This document shows positions 8,534 through 16,582 of a stretch of DNA of 64,000 nt, one piece after another. Source of the DNA: Ralstonia sp. 25mfcol4.1 (GTDB lineage: Bacteria > Pseudomonadota > Gammaproteobacteria > Burkholderiales > Burkholderiaceae); contig NZ_FNJO01000007.1 in the NCBI RefSeq assembly GCF_900104095.1, positions 1 through 64,000 of the forward strand. The letters run 5' to 3'. The position numbers were made by a program, and so were the translations under genes. Each line of letters starts with the position of its first letter. Position 1 is the first letter of the stretch. The notes beneath the pieces were generated by a model, which saw nothing but the letters and a program-made list of their open reading frames with translations, made no database searches and was not told the origin of the DNA.

Positions 8534-9564
8534 GGCGCGCGCCGCTCCGGCCAGACGGCCAGCGCCTCCAGGCAGATGCGGCGATGGGCCGCGCCGTGAC
8601 CCGGCGGAATTTCCACGCCCGGCAGCCGCAGGCCGATGTCGAACTGGTCTCCGGCGGCCAGCAGCCATGCGCACAGCCGGGACAGCCGGGCCTCGGTATC
8701 CATCGTCGTCGGCAAGGCATGCCAGTCGATCCAGCATCCCGGCAGCCGCGGCACCTGGCCCGTGCGGCTCAGCCAGCGGCCGGTGCGCGCGCTGTGCTTC
8801 CAGGCGATGCGATGCAGCGGATCGCCCGGACGATACCTGCGCAACTGGTCGATGCCATCGTCGGACACCACGCCGATGTCGCCATCGTCGCCCTCCTGGT
8901 CGGGGTGGGCCGCCACCGGCAGCGGCGGCGCGTGAAGCTCGGGCGCGGGATAGACGCACGTGGCGACCGGGAAATCGGCGTAGCTCCAGACGCGGAACAG
9001 CCCGAACGGAAAACGGCTCGACACCGTGACGCGCGGCAACGCCAGCCGGCCGCGCCGGGGGGCATCCATGCGCACGTCCAGCACGCCCTGGCCCAGTCCA
9101 TCCAGTGTCAGCGCTGGCGCGGCCTGGGCCGCACCACCGGACGACGCCACGGCTTCGATGCCGATGCGCGCACCGCCGTCATGGTTGGCGACATGCAGCG
9201 CGAACGCCGCCACCTCGCCCGCAAACGGCGGCGACACGGGCCCCGCCGAGATTTCCAGATCGAGCAGGTTGCGATAGGCCATCCACATGCACGACATGCC
9301 GATGCCGACCAGCAGGAATGTCAGGGCGAAACCGAGGCTGACGTTGTAGTTCAGCGATGTGACCAGCATGGCCAGCAGCAGGATGGCAAAGCCGAGCCCG
9401 CTGCGGGTGGGCAGGATATAGAGATGGCGCCGGTCCAGCGTGACCACGCCATTGACAGGCTTGCGGGGACGGCGGGGGCGCGGCGTTGCCACGCCGGCCT
9501 GCGCGGAGCGGTGCGGTGCGGATGCCTGGGACGCCTTGACGGACGCCGATTGGGCACGTGGCAT
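8530..9564 (-). CDS. DUF58 domain protein
   Basis: A 344-residue protein. A basic N-terminus (ATPRPRRPRKPVNG) is followed by two membrane segments (GLGFAILLLAMLVTS and GFALTFLLVGIGMSCMW). The cytoplasmic domain carries the DUF58 signature DQLRRYRPGDPLHRIAWKHS. Proteins of this family are encoded between a MoxR ATPase and a transglutaminase-like protein in many bacteria and resemble von Willebrand A-type adaptors of MoxR complexes. The start at 9564 is the only ATG that fits after the moxR stop, but its ribosome site is weak, so an alternative GTG is possible. Confidence 0.87.
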   Translation of the reverse strand: MPRAQSASVKASQASAPHRSAQAGVATPRPRRPRKPVNGVVTLDRRHLYILPTRSGLGFAILLLAMLVTSLNYNVSLGFALTFLLVGIGMSCMWMAYRNLLDLEISAGPVSPPFAGEVAAFALHVANHDGGARIGIEAVASSGGAAQAAPALTLDGLGQGVLDVRMDAPRRGRLALPRVTVSSRFPFGLFRVWSYADFPVATCVYPAPELHAPPLPVAAHPDQEGDDGDIGVVSDDGIDQLRRYRPGDPLHRIAWKHSARTGRWLSRTGQVPRLPGCWIDWHALPTTMDTEARLSRLCAWLLAAGDQFDIGLRLPGVEIPPGHGAAHRRICLEALAVWPERRAP

Positions 9565-9596
9565 GGTGTTCGTCGTGACGCGGGAAACGTCGCGCT

Positions 9597-10508
9597 TCAG
9601 GGAATCGCCACGCCAGCCATCAGGCGATCCAGCGAGGTGGCCGCCTGCCCGGCCGGCAACAGCCGATGCGCGGCGACGGCGGCGAACACCGCCTGCACGT
9701 CCTCGGGCACCACCATGTCGCGCTGGTCGAGCAATGCCCAGGCGCGTGCGCAGGCCAGCAGCGCCAGGCCGGCGCGCGGCGACAGGCCGGCCACGAAGCC
9801 GGCTTCCGCACGTGTGGCCTGCACCAGCGCCAGCACGTAATCCACCAGCGCCGGGCTGGCGTACACGGTGCTGGCCGCGGCCTGCAGTGCGAGCACCTGT
9901 TCGGCATCCATGATGGCCGAGGCCTCCTGCGCGGCGGTGCCGCCCAGATAGAGCACGCGCTCGAAGGCGGGGTCCGGGTAGCCCAGCGAGATGCGCATGG
10001 TGAAGCGGTCGAGCTGCGATTCGGGCAGCGCATGCGTGCCGATCTGCTCCAGCGGATTCTGCGTGGCGATGACGAAGAACGGCGCCGGCAGCGCGTGCGT
10101 CACGCCGTCGTGCGTCACCTGGCGTTCGGCCATGGCTTCGAGCAACGCACTCTGCGTTTTCGGCGGGGCGCGGTTGATCTCGTCGGCCAGCACCAGCTGC
10201 GCAAACACGGGGCCAGGATGAAAACGGAAATTTCCGGTGTCGCGCATGTAGACGGAGACGCCCACCAGATCGGCCGGCAGCAGGTCGCTGGTGAACTGCA
10301 CGCGCTGATACTGCAGGCCCAGGGTTTGCGCCAGCGCATGCGCCAGCGTGGTCTTGCCCACGCCCGGCACGTCTTCGAGCAGCAGGTGGCCACCGGCCAG
10401 CATGCATGCCAGCGCCAGCCGCACCTGACGCGGCTTGCCCAGCACGATGCGCCCGAGCTGGTTCTGGGCCTCGGCCAGCGAGGCGGTAATCCTGGGTCTG
10501 GCTGTCAC
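9597..10508 (-). CDS. MoxR-family AAA+ ATPase
   Basis: A 303-residue AAA+ ATPase from the GTG at 10508. Walker A is VPGVGKTT (residues 47-54), Walker B LVLADE (105-110), and sensor 1 appears in FFVIATQNPLEQ. MoxR ATPases act as chaperone-like partners of vWA/DUF58 proteins, here the next gene. GTG was chosen because homology begins at once (RITASLAEAQNQLGRIVLGK). In-frame ATGs at 10598 and 10640 would add a low-complexity Pro/Arg leader that runs through a triple GGTCCGGC repeat. The role of the operon is probably in envelope maintenance, inferred from TgpA. Confidence 0.9.
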   Translation of the reverse strand: MTARPRITASLAEAQNQLGRIVLGKPRQVRLALACMLAGGHLLLEDVPGVGKTTLAHALAQTLGLQYQRVQFTSDLLPADLVGVSVYMRDTGNFRFHPGPVFAQLVLADEINRAPPKTQSALLEAMAERQVTHDGVTHALPAPFFVIATQNPLEQIGTHALPESQLDRFTMRISLGYPDPAFERVLYLGGTAAQEASAIMDAEQVLALQAAASTVYASPALVDYVLALVQATRAEAGFVAGLSPRAGLALLACARAWALLDQRDMVVPEDVQAVFAAVAAHRLLPAGQAATSLDRLMAGVAIP

Positions 10509-10567
10509 GTTAGGCGGCCTCGATGGCGGGTTGGCGATGACGTTGCGATGCGCGCCGGGTACGGCTG

Positions 10568-10595
10568 GGTCCGGCAAGGTCCGGCAGGGTCCGGC
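10568..10595. repeat. Three tandem GGTCCGGC repeats, 10-bp period
   Basis: GGTCCGGC occurs at 10568, 10578 and 10588, exactly one helical turn apart, in the promoter region shared by moxR (minus) and the PhyH-type gene (plus). It could bind a regulator on one face of the helix or simply be slippage-derived. Confidence 0.5.
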
Positions 10596-10767
10596 CATTG
10601 TAGCGGCGTGGAGGTCGCATCGGACAGTGGGTTTCCGCACGGTTGTACGCGACAGACAGTCCGGGAATGCACCGGAATCGGGCGCCAGCCGCGCCGGATC
10701 CCGCGCGTTCTGGCATCATCGAACTGTTGGCACCCTGCCACTTTTCAGAATCGTCCTAGCCGCTGCA

Positions 10768-11613
10768 ATGACTGCTTCGCAACCGCGCGTGTCTGGCGCG
10801 CCTGCCCCCCTCGATTTCGACTCTTCCGCGCCGCTGGCCGACCAGGCGGCGCTGGCCAGCCTGGCCCGTGAATTTCATGCGGGCGGCTATATCGTGCTGC
10901 GCAACTTTGCCAGCGAGGCCACGTGCGCGGCGCTGGAGGCCGTGACCCGCCAGCATCTGGCGGCGGCGGTGCCCCCGGTGGAGTTCGAGGCCGACCTGGG
11001 CTACCCCGGCGCACCGGCCACGCGCCACGAAGCCGGCGGCAACACGGTGCGCCGGCTGCGCCAGGCCTATGGCCGCGACGAGGCCTTCCGCCGCTGGGCC
11101 AGCCATCCGCAACTGGTGGCGACGGTCGAGGCGCTGCTGGGCGAACCCACCCGCCTGACGCTGGCCCACCACAACTGCGTGATGACCAAGCACCCGCACT
11201 ATGGCAGCCAGACCGGCTGGCATCGGGACACGCGCTACTGGTCGTTCATGAAGCCCGATCTGGTCACCGTGTGGCTGGCGCTCGGTGACGAAGACGAGCG
11301 CAACGGCGTGCTGCGCGTGATTCCGGGTTCGCACCGCGCGAAGCTCGATCCCGCGCAGCTGGACCCGGCAGAATTCCTGATCGAGGCGCATCCCGCCAGC
11401 CAGATGCTGCTGAAGGGCGCGATGCCGCTGGCGTTGCATCGCGGCGACGTGCTGATGTTCGACAGCCGGCTGTTCCATGCCGCCGGCCGCAACGATTCAG
11501 AGGCGGTGAAGCTGTCGGTGGCGTTCGCCTATTTCGGCGCCAGCAACCGCCCGGTCACCGGCTCGCGATCGGCCGAGTTCGGCAGCGTGGAGATGCCCCC
11601 GGCCGCGCTTTGA
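10768..11613 (+). CDS. Phytanoyl-CoA dioxygenase (PhyH) family protein
   Basis: A 281-residue Fe(II)/2-oxoglutarate-dependent oxygenase of the PhyH family. The iron-binding facial triad is visible as HxD in GWHRDTRYWSF and a distal His in SRLFHAAGRN. NGVLRVIPGSHR is the typical PhyH strand-turn. The ATG at 10768 follows a weak purine-poor leader; longer in-frame starts lack homology. It faces away from the moxR operon. The substrate cannot be read from sequence; bacterial members hydroxylate lipids, alkaloids and amino acids. It is followed after 23 bp by a convergent kinase gene. Confidence 0.86.
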   Translation: MTASQPRVSGAPAPLDFDSSAPLADQAALASLAREFHAGGYIVLRNFASEATCAALEAVTRQHLAAAVPPVEFEADLGYPGAPATRHEAGGNTVRRLRQAYGRDEAFRRWASHPQLVATVEALLGEPTRLTLAHHNCVMTKHPHYGSQTGWHRDTRYWSFMKPDLVTVWLALGDEDERNGVLRVIPGSHRAKLDPAQLDPAEFLIEAHPASQMLLKGAMPLALHRGDVLMFDSRLFHAAGRNDSEAVKLSVAFAYFGASNRPVTGSRSAEFGSVEMPPAAL

Positions 11614-11636
11614 CAGCCGCTGGCCGCGGACCCGGC

Positions 11637-12554
11637 TTATGCGGTGTGCAGCGGCAGGTGGACCGTCATGGTCGTCCGTCCGGCTGCCGAGGTGGCGTCG
11701 ATGGTGCCGTTGTGCGCGTCGACGATCATGCGGCAGATGGCCAGCCCCATGCCCATGCCGTCCGACTTGGTGCTGACGAACGGCTCGAAGATCTGGTCGA
11801 TGCGCGCCGGATCGATCCCCTTGCCGTTATCGGCGACCTCGATCGACGCCATGCCCGGCTTGCCGGCCAACACCCGCAGGGCAACGGCGGCGACCCCGTG
11901 GGGCTGGCCCCGCAATGCATCCACCGCGTTGAGCAACAGGTTGAGCACGACCTGCTGGATCTGCACGCGGTCGCCGTGCAGGGGCGGCAGCGTGGCGTCG
12001 AGGTCCAGCTGTAGCGTGACATCGGCGTCGTAGATGCGGGCTTCCACCAGCGGCAGGATGTCGAGGATGGCCTGATCGAGCTGAAACGGATGTCGCGCCG
12101 TGGGCTCGCGGCGCATCAGCGCGCGCAGGCTGCGGATGACCTGTTCGGCCCGCTCCGACTGCGCCTGGATCCTGCGGATGCCGTCGGCGACCTCGGCCGT
12201 ATTCGGCGTCGGGCGGTTCATCCAGCGTTGCATGGCATAGGATTCGACGCGGATGGCGGTCAGCGGCTGGCGGATCTCATGCGCGATCGACGCGGCCAGC
12301 GTGCCCAGCGCGGCCACGCGCGCCAGATGGACGAGCTGGTCCTGCAGAGACTTCAACAGTGGCGAGGGATCGCAGTCGGGCGCTGCGCTGCCCGGCGCCG
12401 ATGGCCCGGACGGGCCGGAGCATTCCAGAATGCGCCGCTCCATGGCTGTCGCAAATTCGCGCACCAGCCGGACGGCGTCTTGCGGCGACGCACTGACAGG
12501 TTCGGCAGGCATTTCGTGACGCAGGTCGGCGGCAATGGCTTCGCGGACAGACAT
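11637..12554 (-). CDS. Soluble histidine kinase lacking a recognisable sensor
   Basis: A 305-residue sensor kinase core. The DHp domain has His92 in AASIAHEIRQPLTAI, and the HATPase_c domain shows the N box NLLLNAVDAL (about 204-213), G1 DNGKGID (242-248) and G2 GMGMGLAI (266-273). It resembles the nitrogen-fixation-type/FixL kinase core. No membrane segment, PAS or GAF domain is present. The first 65 residues include a Ser/Pro/Gly-rich stretch with two cysteines (Cys45, Cys61). No response regulator lies next to it, so it is an orphan. Input may come from the short N-terminus or a partner protein. Confidence 0.85.
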   Translation of the reverse strand: MSVREAIAADLRHEMPAEPVSASPQDAVRLVREFATAMERRILECSGPSGPSAPGSAAPDCDPSPLLKSLQDQLVHLARVAALGTLAASIAHEIRQPLTAIRVESYAMQRWMNRPTPNTAEVADGIRRIQAQSERAEQVIRSLRALMRREPTARHPFQLDQAILDILPLVEARIYDADVTLQLDLDATLPPLHGDRVQIQQVVLNLLLNAVDALRGQPHGVAAVALRVLAGKPGMASIEVADNGKGIDPARIDQIFEPFVSTKSDGMGMGLAICRMIVDAHNGTIDATSAAGRTTMTVHLPLHTA

Positions 12555-12662
12555 GAGAGATTCCTTTCCCGGTGACTGGGCGAAATCTATCGACAGGCCG
12601 CGTTGCCCGATAGAACAGGCGTGCCGTTTTTGTAGAAACGTGTGCTGACGTTGCGGGTCGTC

Positions 12663-13547
12663 TCAATCCGGCGTCGGAGAGCGCCGCCGGCCTCTGCGCC
12701 ACGTGCCCGGATTGACGCCCACCACGCGCGCAAAAGTGCGGGTGAAGTGGCTTTGATCGGAAAAACCGCAAAATTGGGCGATCTGGCCAAGCGGCATGTC
12801 GCCGTGCGCCAGGTAGTGCTTGGCGCGCTCCACGCGCTGCAACACCATCCAGCGATGGGGCGGCACGCCGGTGGACGCCCGGAAGGCCTTGGCGAAATGC
12901 GCGCGCGACATGCCGCAGGCATCGGCCAGTGCCTCGAGAGAGATCTCGCCGTCCAGGTGCGCCATGATCATGTCCTTGGCGCGCATTTCCTGCCAGGTTG
13001 CCAGCCGGGCCTGCACGCGGCGCGCGATCTGCGGAATGCCGCCGTAGGTCTGCACCAGGTGCGCACGCAGCGCCAGCGCCATATGGTCGACGAACAGCGT
13101 CGATGCGCGCTCGGGGTGTTCCAGCGCCGGCAGCAGCGCCAGGCTCAGATGATGGACAACGGGGTCGGCAACGGTCAGGTGGGGCGGGCAATACAGTCGC
13201 TCGACGGTCCGCGCACCGAGGTCCCTCGCGGTTTCATCCAACGCGGCCTGCGGCAGATAGAACTGCAGGCAGTCGTACTCGCCGATCAGGTTCGATACCC
13301 AGTTCCGTTCCAGATCGTAGACGGCCAGGAACCCCGCGCCGAACGGCGCATGGGGCGCAGGCCGGCCGCCGACCCAGAGGTCCTGCTCGCCAAACGGACG
13401 TAGCTGAAGCACGACCAGATAGGCGGGCTCGCGTTCGTACGGAGCGGTCGCACCCGTGTTGCGGCGTGTGCTGCGCACACGCGTGATGCCGATGGGGGTA
13501 TAGGGGAGAGCCCGGCTGACAATGGTCTGGGTCACCTCCGCGTTCAT
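12663..13547 (-). CDS. AraC-family transcriptional regulator
   Basis: A 294-residue activator from the ATG at 13547. The N-terminal domain (to about residue 175) is a cupin-like ligand module of no recognisable specificity. The C-terminal 100 residues are the double helix-turn-helix of AraC: ISLEALADACGMSRAHFAKA, then LGQIAQFCGFSDQSHFTRTF with the FR/PGTWRR ending. The longer reading from 13667 adds residues that overlap the likely promoter. It lies 109 bp upstream of the kinase gene on the same strand; a functional link is not evident. Confidence 0.88.
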   Translation of the reverse strand: MNAEVTQTIVSRALPYTPIGITRVRSTRRNTGATAPYEREPAYLVVLQLRPFGEQDLWVGGRPAPHAPFGAGFLAVYDLERNWVSNLIGEYDCLQFYLPQAALDETARDLGARTVERLYCPPHLTVADPVVHHLSLALLPALEHPERASTLFVDHMALALRAHLVQTYGGIPQIARRVQARLATWQEMRAKDMIMAHLDGEISLEALADACGMSRAHFAKAFRASTGVPPHRWMVLQRVERAKHYLAHGDMPLGQIAQFCGFSDQSHFTRTFARVVGVNPGTWRRGRRRSPTPD

Positions 13548-13683
13548 ATGCGCGGAGTATTGCCATGACGTATCGCTCGCATTGCCCGCTGTACGGTCGC
13601 GGGCGGCGGGCTGGCCGGGTTCGTGATCCAAAAGGCGCCTCGATACTGGAAGTATTGCCGGCGCCAATTATAGGCAAGGGCGG

Positions 13684-13851
13684 TCAGACGGCCTTGTGGC
13701 GCGAGGCGTTGCCGCGGAACAGTGCCAGCAGGTCGGCGAAGCGCAATGGCAGCAGCGGCGAGGCATGGCGAACGGCATCACGGCGTGCGAAGTGGCTCAG
13801 AAGCTGCTCGCCCACCGGTCGGCCGAGGTAGGAAGCATCCGGGTAGTTCAT
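13684..13851 (-). CDS. Small hypothetical protein, 55 residues
   Basis: An ORF on the minus strand from ATG 13851 to TGA 13684 encodes a 55-residue protein beginning MNYPDASYLGRPVGEQ. The middle (LLSHFARRDAVRH, SPLLPLRFADLLALFRG) can form amphipathic helices and the tail is basic (NASRHKAV). Only a weak AGGGA precedes the start. Composition looks protein-like and there is no competing gene. A GTATAC palindrome lies 35 bp upstream at 13886. Function unknown; it could be a membrane-surface peptide or regulator. Confidence 0.5.
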   Translation of the reverse strand: MNYPDASYLGRPVGEQLLSHFARRDAVRHASPLLPLRFADLLALFRGNASRHKAV

Positions 13852-14132
13852 GGTCAATCCCTATTGCGGTCAAGAAACGCCTACAGTATACACTCCGATG
13901 GTGCACCGCGCCATTTCCTGGTGCGCAACAAGGGATTGCCGGATTCGAACTGGTGCGTAGAAGCGCGCGACAGGTGTCCCGGCATTCGCGCTGCCGGAAT
14001 GGCGGGCGGCGCGCTCACGGGTGTATCAAGGGGTAATTGGATCACGCGCCGACAGGTGTGTCGGCTGGCTGTGTCGATTGGGTATCGACCGCTGGGGCGC
14101 CGGCCGCGAGGGTCGTCCGGCGCGTCTGCCCG

Positions 14133-14858
14133 TCAGGCGGAGGGGTGTGCGTCGGCTGCCGCTTCTGCGCCGTTGATCGATTCCACGGCCTTGGCCGCGC
14201 TGTAGACGTGCCGCGTGGCCAGCAGCGATGCCAGGTCGGCGTCGCCGGCAATCACGGCCTGCAGAATCTGCGCGTGCTCGTCCCAGTTCAGGCGGGCGCG
14301 GCTCAGGTTCGCCGGGGCGAACAGCAGCGCGGTGCGTTCGCGCAACGACCGCATCATGTCCTGCAGCACGCTGTTGGCGGCGATATTGCCCAGTACTTCG
14401 TGAAAACGCGAGTTCAGTTCGACAAATCGCTCGGTCTGGCCGCTGTTCACGGCATCGTTGCCTTCCTGAAGCACCTTTTCAAGTTCCTGGATCAGTGCCG
14501 GGTCGCGGCGCTGGGCCGCCAGCTTGGCGTTGAGCCCTTCCAGCGTGGCCCGCACCTCCACCATTTCGCGCGCGATGTTGGGCGACAGCCGCGCCACCGA
14601 TGCACCGCGCCGCGGCTCGATGCGCACCAGCCCTTCGGCCGCCAGCGCGCGCAACGCTTCGCGCACCGGGATGCGCGATACGCCCAGTTCCAGGGACAGC
14701 GTGTTTTCCACCAGACGTTCGCCCTGTTCGTACTGGCCACCCAGGATGCGTTGCCGCAGGGTGTCGGTGACCAGTGCGAACAGTGGGGAATGCTGGGCGC
14801 CCAGGCTTGCGGCCGGGGTGTCCGGACCCGGCTTCAGGGCAGCGGTGGCGTCGTTCAT
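14133..14858 (-). CDS. GntR-family (FadR-type) transcriptional regulator of the HDO island
   Basis: A 241-residue regulator from the ATG at 14858. The N-terminal winged helix reads GERLVENTLSLELGVSRIPV then REALRALAAEGLV and the wing EPRRGASVARLS, followed by an all-helical FCD ligand domain with the metal-site residues ELNSRFHEVLGNIA and RTALLFAP. Such regulators usually repress catabolic operons and respond to a pathway acid. Its gene ends the co-directed set 19888-14133, and candidate operators with a GTATAC core lie before it (14928), before the HDO gene (18880) and in the divergent region (19916, 20092). Local control of the island is inferred. Confidence 0.9.
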   Translation of the reverse strand: MNDATAALKPGPDTPAASLGAQHSPLFALVTDTLRQRILGGQYEQGERLVENTLSLELGVSRIPVREALRALAAEGLVRIEPRRGASVARLSPNIAREMVEVRATLEGLNAKLAAQRRDPALIQELEKVLQEGNDAVNSGQTERFVELNSRFHEVLGNIAANSVLQDMMRSLRERTALLFAPANLSRARLNWDEHAQILQAVIAGDADLASLLATRHVYSAAKAVESINGAEAAADAHPSA

Positions 14859-14927
14859 GATCGGGATCGGCCGTCGGATATCGGTAATGGGCCGCGGTCG
14901 AAGGGCCGCGGCGTGAATGCCGCTATT

Positions 14928-14972
14928 GTATACCGTCACCTCCTCATTGAAGACATAGGGTAGACATCTACC
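14928..14972. promoter_or_regulatory. Candidate autoregulatory sites of the GntR gene
   Basis: A GTATAC palindrome (14928-14933, in TTGTATACC) lies 70 bp upstream of the regulator start. A second perfect inverted repeat, GGTAGA-CA-TCTACC (14959-14972), lies 25 bp farther. Both elements resemble pieces of the sites at 18878-18894 and 19916-19929 (GTATAC and TCTAC). Confidence 0.55.
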
Positions 14973-15046
14973 GGCATTCCGCCGGTGTGACGTCCCGCCC
15001 CTTCAGCCACTTCAGCCACTTCAGCCCTTTCGGCCTGCCTGGCGGT

Positions 15047-16051
15047 TCAGCCTCCCGCGTGCTGGAACGTAAAGCCGTCCGAGTACATGAACGGTGCCTG
15101 CGCCCCCAGCACCATGAACGTCTGCTTGGCGTCGTGGATCATGTTCGGCGATCCGCACAGATAGATGGCATGCTCGGACAGGTCGCCCAGGTCCGCGGCC
15201 ACGGCCTCGTGCACGTAGCCACGGCGGCCCTGCCAGCTGTCATCGGCGCGGGACAGCACCGGGACGTACTGGAAGTCATAGAGCCGTTCGCCCCACGTGG
15301 CGATCTCGTCGTGCAGGTAGAGGTCCGCCGCCGAGCGCATGCCCCAATAGAGCCACACCGGCGGACAGTCGGGATCGTCCATCAGCGATTCGAGCATGCT
15401 CTTGATCGGCGCCAGACCGGTGCCCGTCGCCACCATCAGCAGCGGCCGATAGTCTTCCTTGCGCAAACTGAAACTGCCGTGCGGCAATTCCACTTCGAGC
15501 CGGTCACCCGCGCGCAACTGCGGCAGTTGCGTGGACGTGAAGCGGCCGCCCGCGATCTGCCGCACGTGGAAGTCCACGGTGTTGCCGGCCGGTGCCGACG
15601 CCATGGAGAAACTACGATGCGTGCCATCGTCCAGCAGCACCTTCAGGTACTGGCCGGGCTCGTAGACGAAGGGCTCGTCGCCGGGCAGCGCCAGGCGCAT
15701 ATGCATCACGTCCGGGCCGAGCGGCGCCACCGACAGCACGGTGGCCGTAGTGCGCCGGGCCGGCACCTGCGGCCCCGCCGCACGGGCGGTGCTGATGACC
15801 AGGTCGCCGTCGGGCCGCGCCTGGCATGCCAGCGCAAAGCCGTCGGCGTGCTCTTCCTCGGTCAGCCCCATCGGGAAGTCCTCGTACGAGACCGATCCCT
15901 GCACCACGCGCATGCGGCACGTGCCGCAGCCGCCAAACGTGCATTCGTGCGCCAGTTCCACGCCGCAGCGCAGGGCGGCATCGAGCACCGATTCACCGGG
16001 CGCCACCATGAACACCTGTTGCGTTTCCGCAATCTCGACCCGATGGGACAT
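15047..16051 (-). CDS. 2Fe-2S/FAD oxidoreductase (oxygenase reductase component)
   Basis: A 334-residue electron-transfer flavoprotein. The N-terminal plant-type 2Fe-2S domain has Cys37, Cys42, Cys45 (CTFGGCGTC) and Cys76 (LACQ). The FAD-binding barrel shows RSFSMAS (Arg-x-Tyr/Phe-Ser motif), then the NAD(P)-binding domain ATGTGLAPIKSM and the C-terminal YLCGSPNMI. This order matches reductases of ring-hydroxylating dioxygenases and AscD-like enzymes. It passes electrons from NAD(P)H to an oxygenase. No Rieske oxygenase is nearby, so the likely acceptor is the HDO protein or the ferredoxins of the divergent operon. It follows the DUF336 gene by 16 bp. Confidence 0.92.
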   Translation of the reverse strand: MSHRVEIAETQQVFMVAPGESVLDAALRCGVELAHECTFGGCGTCRMRVVQGSVSYEDFPMGLTEEEHADGFALACQARPDGDLVISTARAAGPQVPARRTTATVLSVAPLGPDVMHMRLALPGDEPFVYEPGQYLKVLLDDGTHRSFSMASAPAGNTVDFHVRQIAGGRFTSTQLPQLRAGDRLEVELPHGSFSLRKEDYRPLLMVATGTGLAPIKSMLESLMDDPDCPPVWLYWGMRSAADLYLHDEIATWGERLYDFQYVPVLSRADDSWQGRRGYVHEAVAADLGDLSEHAIYLCGSPNMIHDAKQTFMVLGAQAPFMYSDGFTFQHAGG

Positions 16052-16067
16052 GACGATTCCCCCTTGC

Positions 16068-16547
16068 TTACTTCTTGATATCGGCCTGCGCCAGCACGGT
16101 CAGGTCTTCGGCAGCCAGCAGGTCCCGCAGGGCTTCCAGCGCCGCGACGCCACACGCGGTGTCCTGTTCGCCGTTGCCGCCCGACAGGCCAACGCCGCCG
16201 ATCACTTCGCCATTGACCACGATCGGGTAGCCGCCCACGAACACGGCGAACTTGCCGTCAAAGCTCCACTGGATGCCGAACGCTTCGTTGCCGGGCAGCG
16301 CCGGGCCGTTCGGCGCGGTGTTGAACAGGTGCGTGGACCGCTTGTGGCCGGCCGCGGTGAACGCCTTGTTCCACGCGATCTGCGGCCCCGTGATGCGCGC
16401 GCCGTCCATGCGTTCGAGCAGCAGCGGGTAGCCGCCGTCGTCGACGATGCAGACCGATTCCAGCACGCCGATTTCCTCGGCCTTGCGCACGGCGGCGGCC
16501 ACCATGTGGCGCGCTTCTCTCAGTTCCAGCTTGATGGCTTTCTTCAT
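16068..16547 (-). CDS. DUF336/GlcG-HbpS-family protein
   Basis: A 159-residue protein of the heme-binding/GlcG fold. Family marks are the AVRKAEEIG helix, CIVDDGG(Y)PLLLERMDGA, the central AWNKAFTAAGHKRST and the glycine-rich end VIGGVGLSGGNGEQD. The family includes heme-binding HbpS and many small proteins encoded with oxidative catabolic operons; an activity has rarely been shown. AAGGAAACAGCC precedes the ATG at 16547. It sits 35 bp after the aldehyde dehydrogenase and 16 bp before the reductase, so it is surely co-transcribed. A cofactor-handling role for the oxidase is possible but unproven. Confidence 0.86.
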   Translation of the reverse strand: MKKAIKLELREARHMVAAAVRKAEEIGVLESVCIVDDGGYPLLLERMDGARITGPQIAWNKAFTAAGHKRSTHLFNTAPNGPALPGNEAFGIQWSFDGKFAVFVGGYPIVVNGEVIGGVGLSGGNGEQDTACGVAALEALRDLLAAEDLTVLAQADIKK

Positions 16548-16582
16548 GGCTGTTTCCTTAACTTTGTGTCGGATGCCCGGAC

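Noticed and set aside
14037..14963. A 308-codon plus-strand frame opposite the GntR gene
   Set aside because: Antisense to a complete GntR regulator; Arg/Gln/His-rich shadow composition.
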